DNA from: a virus
DNA length: 28,796 nt
Direction: 5' to 3' (one strand)
IMG/VR virus record: IMGVR_UViG_3300034198_008629
Span: 1-28,796 of that record
Each line of letters begins with the position of its first letter. The stretch's first letter is position 1. Made by a program: the position numbers and the translations under genes. The notes below the pieces were generated by a model. It saw nothing but the letters and a program-made list of their open reading frames with translations. It did no database searches and had not been told where the DNA came from. Positions 8,589-14,504 of this stretch are shown one piece after another.

Positions 8589-9095
8589 CTACTTTTTCTT
8601 GAATACTTTGGCAATTTTAACCATTGAGCCAGCTAAAATAACCCACAAATTTTGCTTAAAATAGAGGGTTGCAGCTAATGCTATTCCTAGAATCCAGAAT
8701 CCCCAGGCATATACCTTATATGCTGTAGGGACTACCTTAACAGTTTTTATTTCAATCCTGCTGGAATCAGAAACGCTGGCTTCATAATGGCTAAGTTTAG
8801 CTTGTAACTTGCTGATAATCAAGTCCTTCTCATCGCAGTTATTCTGCACAGTGACTATGCCCTTATGGATCTGTACCATACTAGAGCTAGATTTAGACCT
8901 GGTTATAAACACAGTGTCTTTGTCACAAGGAACCTGAAATCTAATAGTATCTCCAGGGATAGTAATAATACTATCTTTAATAACATATTCAGTCTTAGTT
9001 ATAACACTGTCTTTAGTTATATAAATAACTGTAGGTTGAGTAGTCTTACAACTAGCAAAAGTTATTAACAATACTACAAGATTAAGCTTCTTCAT
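8589..9095 (-). CDS. Putative unimolecular spanin (lipoprotein with C-terminal membrane segment)
   Basis: The 168-residue product starts with a lipoprotein signal: 'MKKLNLVVLLITFASC', with Cys16 as the probable lipidated residue. Then comes a periplasmic beta-type stretch with repeated 'KDSVI'/'KDSII' units (residues 28-50), a short charged helix 'KLQAKLSHYEAS' and a hydrophobic segment at about 129-146 ('YAWGFWILGIALAATLYF'), ending in a basic tail 'KVFKKK'. A lipidated N-terminus for the outer membrane plus a C-terminal inner-membrane anchor is the u-spanin topology, which fuses the two membranes in the last lysis step. It lies last in the lysis cassette and overlaps the preceding holin candidate by 14 bases. 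The ATG is chosen because it gives the signal peptide. It stops at TAG. The alternative is a membrane-bound lipoprotein of other function. Confidence 0.65.
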   Translation of the reverse strand: MKKLNLVVLLITFASCKTTQPTVIYITKDSVITKTEYVIKDSIITIPGDTIRFQVPCDKDTVFITRSKSSSSMVQIHKGIVTVQNNCDEKDLIISKLQAKLSHYEASVSDSSRIEIKTVKVVPTAYKVYAWGFWILGIALAATLYFKQNLWVILAGSMVKIAKVFKKK

Positions 9096-9321
9096 GCTCT
9101 TTTACCAATTTAAGTGCAAACTTGGCACCAATACCAATTATTGTAAATACTCCAGCCCACCAATACTTTTGGGTTTCATTCATGTTGGGAGCATCTGCAA
9201 TTAGTTTATTAATTACAGGAATCATTATAAGGGCGGCATCTCCCAAAATACTTGCCCATACTTTAGTTCTTCTCTTATAGTAAGAAGAAAAGGTTTCTTG
9301 AGTTTTTTGTAAAGCAGTCAT
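9082..9321 (-). CDS. Putative holin (second holin-like protein)
   Basis: I start this gene at the ATG at 9321, giving 79 residues. That ATG overlaps the TGA of the endopeptidase gene in an ATGA junction, like other gene pairs here. An upstream in-frame ATG at 9369 would add 16 residues but would overlap the endopeptidase by 52 bases. The protein has an N-terminal charged helix, a hydrophobic segment near 'ASILGDAALIMIPVI', a short polar turn 'DAPNMNETQK', a second segment 'WWAGVFTIIGIGAKFAL' and a charged end 'KLVKEHEEA'. Two membrane segments, small size and location beside the endopeptidase suggest a holin, which forms inner-membrane holes and sets lysis time. It might instead be an antiholin to the other holin candidate upstream. 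Confidence 0.65.
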   Translation of the reverse strand: MTALQKTQETFSSYYKRRTKVWASILGDAALIMIPVINKLIADAPNMNETQKYWWAGVFTIIGIGAKFALKLVKEHEEA

Positions 9322-9737
9322 AGCTGAAAATGGGGTAAATCTTTTAATCTCTTGAAATCTCCTCCCCAATTAACCTTAGGGTTTATACTTTTTACTATGG
9401 CAGCAAACTTTATAAACAGATGGTCATTCCAATCTAGCTTTTTGTTCTTGTCTTTAAAAGCAACATCAAAAGCTCTGGAAGGATAGAAGTTGTGATAGGA
9501 TTGCCCAGCTTTGGCATTAGTAACCTTCTCATCAGCTTCATCTATCTTGCCATCTCCGTCATTATCAAGATGATCCCAAGGTTGATTATACAGTCTATCC
9601 TGCTCCTCTCTAGACCTGTATGTACAGGTTAAGAAAGGAACAGGTAGATCTGCATGAGCCTCCGAAAACTTCTTGACAGCTGCATACCATACTTCCTGAA
9701 GTTCAGGGGTGCAATATGTTATGCTTCTCTCTGCCAT
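9318..9737 (-). CDS. M15-family peptidoglycan endopeptidase (endolysin) with EF-hand-like loop
   Basis: The 139-residue protein has the M15 (VanY/L-Ala-D-Glu peptidase) pattern: 'TYRSREEQDRLY' at 39-50, 'SYHNFYPSRAFDVAF' at 80-94 and 'WGGDFKRLKDLPHFQL' at the end. His82, Asp91 and His136 are the expected zinc ligands. Between the first two blocks lies 'DNDGDGKIDEAD' (58-69), a canonical 12-residue EF-hand calcium loop, so activity may need Ca2+, as is known for the related T5 endolysin. It would cut peptide stems in the Gram-negative cell wall. There is no signal peptide, so release through a holin is expected, and holin-like genes stand on both sides. The start overlaps the upstream stop by one base (TAATG). 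Confidence 0.9.
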   Translation of the reverse strand: MAERSITYCTPELQEVWYAAVKKFSEAHADLPVPFLTCTYRSREEQDRLYNQPWDHLDNDGDGKIDEADEKVTNAKAGQSYHNFYPSRAFDVAFKDKNKKLDWNDHLFIKFAAIVKSINPKVNWGGDFKRLKDLPHFQL

Positions 9738-9976
9738 TACTTATCTTTATTAAGCTTTTTTCTGAGGTTCATGTTAAAACCAAGGTGTCTTAACAACGTC
9801 ACCAAACCCACTATAATACCCAGAACAAAAGACGTGTTTTGCAAATAAAAAGTGATCTTAGGGAATGACTCAATCGCATGCATGCTTGTACCAATTACAT
9901 AGAAAAGCCAGCATAGGATAGCGTCTAATATCCCCACTGTAGGATCATGAGGTGAGTTATACATAGTAGATTTCAT
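9737..9976 (-). CDS. Putative holin (two membrane segments)
   Basis: The 79-residue protein has two predicted membrane helices, 'ILDAILCWLFYVIGTSMHAI' (about 16-35) and 'FVLGIIVGLVTLLRHLGF' (about 50-67), and ends in a strongly basic tail 'NLRKKLNKDK'. Small size, two helices and a basic C-terminus next to the endopeptidase are typical of holins. Met5 is an alternative start; two starts a few codons apart recall the dual-start holin/antiholin arrangement of lambda S, but this is only suggestive. A perfect AT-rich hairpin ends 5 bases before the ATG and may slow translation. Confidence 0.65.
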   Translation of the reverse strand: MKSTMYNSPHDPTVGILDAILCWLFYVIGTSMHAIESFPKITFYLQNTSFVLGIIVGLVTLLRHLGFNMNLRKKLNKDK

Positions 9977-9981
9977 TTGAA

Positions 9982-10002
9982 AAACTAATTTTTAATTAGT
10001 TT
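9982..10002 (-). terminator. Perfect AT-rich hairpin between the 57-residue gene and the first holin
   Basis: A 9-base-pair perfect inverted repeat (AAACTAATT and AATTAGTTT) with a 3-base loop spans the stop codon of the upstream 57-residue gene. On the transcript it is followed by a short U-containing stretch and, 5 bases on, the holin ATG. It could act as a weak terminator or as an RNA structure that limits holin translation. Only one G-C pair is present, so its stability is low. Confidence 0.45.
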
Positions 10003-10169
10003 ACTTCTTCAACTTGCAATGGTGCTTCAGATTGTGCTTCAAATTCTTTTTTAATTTCAGCATTGATAGAAGCAAGTTCATCTTTGCATTTTTGTGCTTC
10101 AGCTTGATGATATTCCATCTTAGCCAGTACATCATAGGCCTTTGCCTTCAATTCAATCATTTTTTCCAT
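9996..10169 (-). CDS. Small acidic/charged helical protein of unknown function
   Basis: A short ORF encodes 57 residues starting 'MEKMIELKAKAYDVLAKMEY' and ending 'SEAPLQVEEVN', with stop TAA at 9996-9998. It is almost wholly charged and alanine-rich, with regular spacing of I, L, A and M as in a single long helix or coiled coil. There is no Cys cluster or membrane segment. It is the first gene of the lysis-linked group, 27 bases after the stop of a fiber gene on one side and 19 bases before a holin candidate. The ORF fills what would otherwise be a 235-base gap, and its codon use resembles its neighbours, so I regard it as real. The role is unknown. Confidence 0.6.
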   Translation of the reverse strand: MEKMIELKAKAYDVLAKMEYHQAEAQKCKDELASINAEIKKEFEAQSEAPLQVEEVN

Positions 10170-10211
10170 AATGTATAGGGTTTTTAAAATTTAAGTAAAT
10201 ATAGTAATTTT

Positions 10212-10661
10212 TTATAGAGCTTCATAATAAGCAGGAATAATTAAAGACTCTCCAGCAAAATTAATTCTAATCCAATAATCTGGAGCTCCTAATACAGTAT
10301 TATCTTGAAGAATAGTTGACCCATAAGCATATTCTATAGCACTTCCTCCATAACTAGAAATATTAGCGCCGTGAATAGCTCCTGTACCTGCTAATACTGT
10401 AAATCTTTGCATCTCAGAAGCATTATCTCTGTAAGTAATATATAACCCAAAGTTATCATATTCTAAAGCTCCCATCTCAAGATTATTTAACACATCACTA
10501 TCTTCTGCAAAATACAAAGGAGCTTGTCCTAGATTTGTACCTCCAGAAGCAAGATGTAATCCTCCTTTTGTCTCAGACATTTGAATAGTATCTACAGTTA
10601 AAGTATCTGTAATAACTAGAGTATTACTTATTGTAACTGGTTCACGAAATGTAGCTCCCAT
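10212..10661 (-). CDS. Short fiber / adhesin-like protein
   Basis: The 149-residue product begins with the repetitive strands 'TISNTLVITDTLTVDTIQM', typical of a trimeric beta-structured shaft, then has 'GQAPLYFAEDSDVL' and 'MGALEYDNFGLYIT'. The pattern 'APLYF....L....GA.EYD...LY.T' is common in phage tail-fiber and chaperone-type fiber proteins. The last 50 residues are rich in Gly, Ser and aromatic residues and may form the tip. It lies last in the block of decoration and fiber genes, just before the lysis cassette. Whether it sits on the head or tail is unknown. Confidence 0.6.
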   Translation of the reverse strand: MGATFREPVTISNTLVITDTLTVDTIQMSETKGGLHLASGGTNLGQAPLYFAEDSDVLNNLEMGALEYDNFGLYITYRDNASEMQRFTVLAGTGAIHGANISSYGGSAIEYAYGSTILQDNTVLGAPDYWIRINFAGESLIIPAYYEAL

Positions 10662-10680
10662 ATATTTTTATATTAAGTAC

Positions 10681-11379
10681 TTAAACTTTAACTTTAACTA
10701 TATTTAATAATGCAGTTCCTGTTACTGTAAAAGTTCCTCCCCCAGTGTATGATGGAACTACATGTTTAAATTTCATTGTTCCGTTAGAAGCAAATTCTAT
10801 TAATAGTCGCATATCATAAAATATTCCTGTAAATCTTTCAGAAATAGTAGCTGCAGGAGTTTGATTACCAGAAAGGTACCAACTATTTGTTGCAGGATGC
10901 CACTCATTCCAAGAAGATCCGTTTTGCATAAATCGTGATGTTACAGTAGGAGGAGTAGTTAAACCAGTAAAAGTTCCAGAAACTTGAGAAACCATAATAT
11001 TTAAAATATAAGTATATTCCCAAGTTTCATAAATATCTGAAGAAGTACTTATGATTGACGGAAAATTAGTTCCATCTATTGTATAATATATATTATTTCC
11101 AGTACCTACAGTTGCTGAAACTGTTAAATTGTATGTTACAGTCTGTATATTAGGATTTGAAGTAGTATAAATATTAGTAGGTCCAAGAGATCCAGATACA
11201 GATTGCCAAGTAGCATCTCCCCTTAAAAATTTTAGTTGATCTCCAGCAACAGGTTGTGGTACAATACCTGCAGTACCATTAGTGCTAGAAGTAGCACCAA
11301 CCATAGGAGTTCCTGTATTTCCAGTTCCGCCAGCAGTATATTTAGAATTAAGTTTAGTATTAACTAAGCTACGGCTCAT
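10681..11379 (-). CDS. Beta-rich fiber or head-decoration protein
   Basis: The 232-residue protein starts 'MSRSLVNTKLNSKYTAGGTG' and contains 'AGDQLKFLRGDATWQSV', the 'L.GD.TWQ' motif often found at the junction of shaft and head domain in phage fiber proteins. The rest ('YNLTVSATVGTGNNIYYTI', 'FMQNGSSWNEWHPATNSWY' and a C-terminal 'FKHVVPSYTGGGTFTVTGT') looks like a jelly-roll or similar beta-sandwich. Its ATG overlaps the TGA of the preceding 129-residue gene (ATGA), so the two are probably made together. A carbohydrate-binding tip is plausible but not shown. Confidence 0.6.
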   Translation of the reverse strand: MSRSLVNTKLNSKYTAGGTGNTGTPMVGATSSTNGTAGIVPQPVAGDQLKFLRGDATWQSVSGSLGPTNIYTTSNPNIQTVTYNLTVSATVGTGNNIYYTIDGTNFPSIISTSSDIYETWEYTYILNIMVSQVSGTFTGLTTPPTVTSRFMQNGSSWNEWHPATNSWYLSGNQTPAATISERFTGIFYDMRLLIEFASNGTMKFKHVVPSYTGGGTFTVTGTALLNIVKVKV

Positions 11380-11765
11380 TTGAAATAGATTATTTTTAAG
11401 TATCTAGTGTTAGGACCATTACCAGAGTCTATTACTCTAAAAGCAGATATGTTATCTCCACCTCTTAATTCAATAGTATCTCCATCACCAATAGGAATTC
11501 CTGTCTTATCAGGAGTATTTCCAGTTACAGGATTTACTCCATGCAAAGTATATCTAGCTCCTACCATTTTAGCACTAGAAGCATCTGGAATTTCAAGAGT
11601 AACTTCTGCACTAATAGCTCCTGAAGGAGGTGATAACGCAGATACAGTACTGGTAGAAAGAGCTATAGCTTGATACCCAACACATATTTTACCTCTAATT
11701 TCAAGAGATAATACTTTAACTATACTGCTAAGAAGTTCTTCTGTAGTATTAGGAATAGTAAGCAT
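11376..11765 (-). CDS. Decoration/attachment-like protein, paralogue 1
   Basis: This 129-residue protein is clearly related to the one encoded at 12318-12707. Shared features are an N-terminal helix 'TTEELLSSIVKVL', 'GKICVGYQAI', 'SAEVTLEI', 'ARYTLHG', then 'GIPIGDGDTIELRGGDNI' with 'AFRVID', and a final 'LKIIYFK'. The C-terminal 'GD.DTIE..GG.NI.AF.VI' block resembles small phage virion proteins with a beta-sandwich fold. I cannot name the family. It is followed, with ATGA overlap, by a fiber-like gene, so it may be the virion-binding base for that fiber. Confidence 0.6.
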   Translation of the reverse strand: MLTIPNTTEELLSSIVKVLSLEIRGKICVGYQAIALSTSTVSALSPPSGAISAEVTLEIPDASSAKMVGARYTLHGVNPVTGNTPDKTGIPIGDGDTIELRGGDNISAFRVIDSGNGPNTRYLKIIYFK

Positions 11766-11785
11766 ATAAAATTGTATAAACTATT

Positions 11786-12316
11786 TTAACAGTTAGTAGT
11801 TAATGTAAAGGTATTTCCTAATGGTTTAGTGTAATCAATAGTACCTCCAACAGTTAATTGATACAATTGAAACTGCATACTGGTAGCTCCTCCTCCACTA
11901 AGACAAGAAAGGTCAAATTTTAATTGATCCCCAGAAGTAAGTGGACAACAAAAAGGAGGAGTAACATTAGTATTAAGTCCAGCACTTAAACTTCCTTCAG
12001 CTTGAGTATAAATAGATACATTATTTTTATAAAATTTTATAGCCCCATTTATTCCAGTACCTAAGTTAGTAAAATCAACTCCTATATTTATAGTACTTAT
12101 ATTAGATGTAATTGTTACATTATTTGTGTAAGCAGTACCTGCAGCATTTGTAGCAGTCCATACAGTAGGACTTAGAGTATAAGTTTGAACAGCAGTTCCT
12201 CCTGAAGATTTAACATTTTTAGCAACTCCTAACTTAGGAAATCTTTTTTTAATTAAAGATTTTCCTGAAGAATTTTTTCCTGCAGCTAAATGTGTTTTAA
12301 TAAGAGCTTTTTTCAT
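11786..12316 (-). CDS. Beta-rich virion-associated protein of unknown role
   Basis: The 176-residue product has a strongly basic N-terminus of about 40 residues with many Lys ('MKKALIKTHLAAGKNSSGKS' and 'IKKRFPKLGVAK'), followed by a Thr/Asn/Ser-rich beta region with 'NISTINIGVDFTNLG', 'FCCPLTSGDQLKFDLSC' and a C-terminal Cys. The size and composition suggest a jelly-roll like domain on a basic anchor. It is placed between the two paralogous 129-residue genes and starts one base after the stop of the upstream paralogue. The Cys pair recurs in neighbouring proteins. No specific function is recognised. Confidence 0.55.
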   Translation of the reverse strand: MKKALIKTHLAAGKNSSGKSLIKKRFPKLGVAKNVKSSGGTAVQTYTLSPTVWTATNAAGTAYTNNVTITSNISTINIGVDFTNLGTGINGAIKFYKNNVSIYTQAEGSLSAGLNTNVTPPFCCPLTSGDQLKFDLSCLSGGGATSMQFQLYQLTVGGTIDYTKPLGNTFTLTTNC

Positions 12317-12317
12317 C

Positions 12318-12707
12318 TTATTTAAAATATTGTACTTTTAAAGCTTTAGAAACAGCATCCATTCCAATTACTTTAAAAGCTGCAATATTATTGCCTCCTA
12401 AAATTTCAATAGTGTCAAAATCTCCAAGGGGTACTCCAGCTCCAGTAATAGCTGTAGACGTAGGAGAGGTAGCACTTAAACTATATCTTACAGCAGCATT
12501 AGTAATAGTACTTGCTGTACTTCCCACTTCTACAGTAATTTCAGCTGAAGTTGCTCCACTATAAATAGATGAAGTAAGACTCTTTACAGTAGAAGAGTCA
12601 GTTATGGCAATAGTTTCAGAACCTATACAAGTTCTGCCATTAAATATTTTAGAAAGATAATCTCTAGAAGCAGCTAAAAGATTTTCAGTTGTTTTTCCAA
12701 TATTCAT
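12318..12707 (-). CDS. Decoration/attachment-like protein, paralogue 2
   Basis: The 129-residue protein has the same length and layout as the one at 11376-11765: 'TTENLLAASRDYLSKI', 'GRTCIGSETIAI', 'GATSAEITVEV', 'AVRYSLSA', 'GVPLGDFDTIEILGGNNI' with 'AFKVIG', and a final 'LKVQYFK'. By eye the two share well over a third of positions, concentrated in the C-terminal half. Each is followed by a different beta-rich protein. This suggests duplication of a base protein serving different partners. Location on the virion is unknown. Confidence 0.6.
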   Translation of the reverse strand: MNIGKTTENLLAASRDYLSKIFNGRTCIGSETIAITDSSTVKSLTSSIYSGATSAEITVEVGSTASTITNAAVRYSLSATSPTSTAITGAGVPLGDFDTIEILGGNNIAAFKVIGMDAVSKALKVQYFK

Positions 12708-12723
12708 TTTATTAAGTTTTTAA

Positions 12724-13305
12724 TTATTGTGCAGTAGCAGTAAGTTGACCAGTAGCAGGGCTATAACTAAGATTGTATAAAGTTTCATCAGCTTGTTGAC
12801 AGCAATCACAATCACAAATTGCTTTGGTTTTATCTAATATAGCTTGAATGTCATCACAAGATAGTGAATTATTCATTATTACAGTAGCTGTAGGATTAGT
12901 GGCTGCAGGATCTGTTACTATATCTCCCTGTACTACAAAAGTAGTAAGTCCTGGAATAGCCAGAATAGGAACTGAAGTTACATTATACCCAGAATTACTA
13001 AATCCTAAAATAGATACTAATTGACCTATTTGAAAGTTGTGATTAGAGCTAGTAGTATATTTTATAGTTTTACCATTACCATAAGCTGCAACTACTCCTA
13101 CACTTACATCAAGACTATCAATACAATTAAGTGCCACATAAGCTAGAGTAAGATATTTCAAATCGTACTCTTTACATTTAGCAAGATCATATCTGCCAGC
13201 AGCTCTTAATCTTGCATATTGCTTAGCAAGATCTCCCATGCAACACTGCACCTTAAAAGTCAAGCCTTTAAGTTGAGAAGTAGTAAATTGAGTACAAGTA
13301 GCCAT
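12724..13305 (-). CDS. Cys-rich structural protein with inserted beta domain
   Basis: The 193-residue protein has a helical N-terminal half with 'QCCMGDLAKQYARLRAAGRY', a central beta domain at about 72-143 containing 'NHNFQIGQLVSILGFSNSGY' and 'TTFVVQG', and a C-terminal helix ending in the cluster 'ICDCDCCQQADE' (163-174). The central domain resembles that of the 279-residue protein at 14505-15344 and segments of the large fiber. The Cys cluster could bind metal or form disulfides between subunits. The gene lies 2 bases downstream of the collagen-like fiber gene, so a role in attaching that fiber is plausible but unproven. Confidence 0.55.
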   Translation of the reverse strand: MATCTQFTTSQLKGLTFKVQCCMGDLAKQYARLRAAGRYDLAKCKEYDLKYLTLAYVALNCIDSLDVSVGVVAAYGNGKTIKYTTSSNHNFQIGQLVSILGFSNSGYNVTSVPILAIPGLTTFVVQGDIVTDPAATNPTATVIMNNSLSCDDIQAILDKTKAICDCDCCQQADETLYNLSYSPATGQLTATAQ

Positions 13306-13307
13306 AA

Positions 13308-14483
13308 TTAAGCAAATCTAGTAATTGATAGTTTAATAACGTCACCATTTACTGTAGCATAGTTATATCCAGTAGCATTAATTACTCTATGCTCATACTG
13401 CTCTCCTGCATTTAAAAGTATAACGTTAGAAACTCCACTCATAATACATTGTCTTGTTCTGTAAACACAGTTCCATTGAGCTGGTGCATAAACATTTCCA
13501 GCTGTAGAAGTTGCAGTAACTCCACACACACTGGCAAAAATAGATTGAGCTCCTGATCCATAAGTAATTGGAGTAGAATTCCACCAACCATTTGTTGCAT
13601 CGGAAGTTCTGCTCAAAATCATCATCCAACTAAACTGATAATAACCAGTTGTATCTACAGTATATTTTCCAGTACTTACATTAAAGCTAGAAGCTGGAAT
13701 AGCGGTGCTATTAGTAGTTACTGCAGTAATAGTGTTTGTACCTGAATTATAAAGTATGTTAATTCCTTGATCTCCTAAGAAAGTACTTGAATAAGTATAA
13801 GAGCTTGAATTTAAAGTAGGAGGACCATACATACTAACTACTAAACTTCCAAAAGTATTTATAGCGCTATTTCCGTTAATAGTTACACTTACTAAAACAT
13901 TATCAGTAGCTAGTAAGGTCCCATTACCTCCTAAATAACTTACTGTAAAAGTGGTCCAAGATCCAGCACTATTAGTTACTGCTGTTATTTGGTAAGCAGC
14001 AAAAATAGAAGAATCTGATTTTTTGTAGATTTTTAAAAGGCCCTTTACAGTGTTATTTACGTTGTAAAGTAAACTTTGATAAAGGTTTTGTCCTAAAGTA
14101 TATACACCACTTGATGCTGAAGTAGCATTACTTATGTAAATAGAAGTAGTGTTTCCAGCAGTAGTTCCGCTAAAAGCTACTTTACCATTAGTAGGATCTG
14201 CAGAAGATGCAGAAAATTGTGAAAAAGTATATGGAAAAGTAACTCCTCCATAAGCTCCATCAGCTCCTGTTGCTCCTTGAGAGCCAGTAGCCCCAGTAGC
14301 TCCAGCTGGAATACCAAAAACTAATTGTGAAGCACTAGTAGTTCCGTTATTAGTTACTGTAGGTGAAGATCCAGCACTTAATCCAGTAGCTGATACAGAT
14401 ACTATTGCACCAGCAGGACCTTGAGGACCAGTTGCTCCTGTAGGAAGATTTATTTGTAAAGGATCATTGCAATTTACACACAT
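13308..14483 (-). CDS. Collagen-like fiber protein with C1q-like C-terminal domain
   Basis: The 391-residue protein begins 'MCVNCNDPLQINLPTGATGP' and holds two short Gly-X-Y tracts, at about 16-26 and 57-79 ('GATGATGSQGATGADGAYG'). The linker between them, with 'TVTNNGTTSASQLVFGIP', is a known phage fiber element of the form 'VTN.GT...A.L.FGIP.G'. A beta-rich middle follows. The end has 'STGKYTVDTTGYYQFSWMM', typical of the C1q/TNF-like trimeric head ('G.Y.V...G.Y.FS'). The whole reads as a trimeric fiber with a collagen stalk and globular tip, suited to binding surface glycans or mucus. A tail or head fiber location cannot be decided. Cys2 and Cys5 may anchor it to the Cys-rich neighbours. 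Confidence 0.72.
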   Translation of the reverse strand: MCVNCNDPLQINLPTGATGPQGPAGAIVSVSATGLSAGSSPTVTNNGTTSASQLVFGIPAGATGATGSQGATGADGAYGGVTFPYTFSQFSASSADPTNGKVAFSGTTAGNTTSIYISNATSASSGVYTLGQNLYQSLLYNVNNTVKGLLKIYKKSDSSIFAAYQITAVTNSAGSWTTFTVSYLGGNGTLLATDNVLVSVTINGNSAINTFGSLVVSMYGPPTLNSSSYTYSSTFLGDQGINILYNSGTNTITAVTTNSTAIPASSFNVSTGKYTVDTTGYYQFSWMMILSRTSDATNGWWNSTPITYGSGAQSIFASVCGVTATSTAGNVYAPAQWNCVYRTRQCIMSGVSNVILLNAGEQYEHRVINATGYNYATVNGDVIKLSITRFA

Positions 14484-14504
14484 GATGTTATTTTATTTTA
14501 AAGG

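Noticed and set aside
8511-8591. TAG recoding (TAG read as Gln), known in some crAss-like phages
   Set aside because: TAG ends the spanin gene, and read-through adds only 26 residues of spacer; the ring-protein gene ends in TAG directly followed by TAA. Long genes are intact under the standard code, so recoding is not needed here.
9322-9369. Upstream start at 9369 for the second holin candidate
   Set aside because: It would overlap the endopeptidase by 52 bases; the ATG at 9321 makes the same ATGA junction used elsewhere in this genome and gives a normal holin N-terminus.
13426-13629. Minus-strand 67-codon ORF inside the collagen-like fiber gene
   Set aside because: It is an out-of-frame shadow of the C1q-like domain with unlikely Cys/Trp/Tyr-rich composition.
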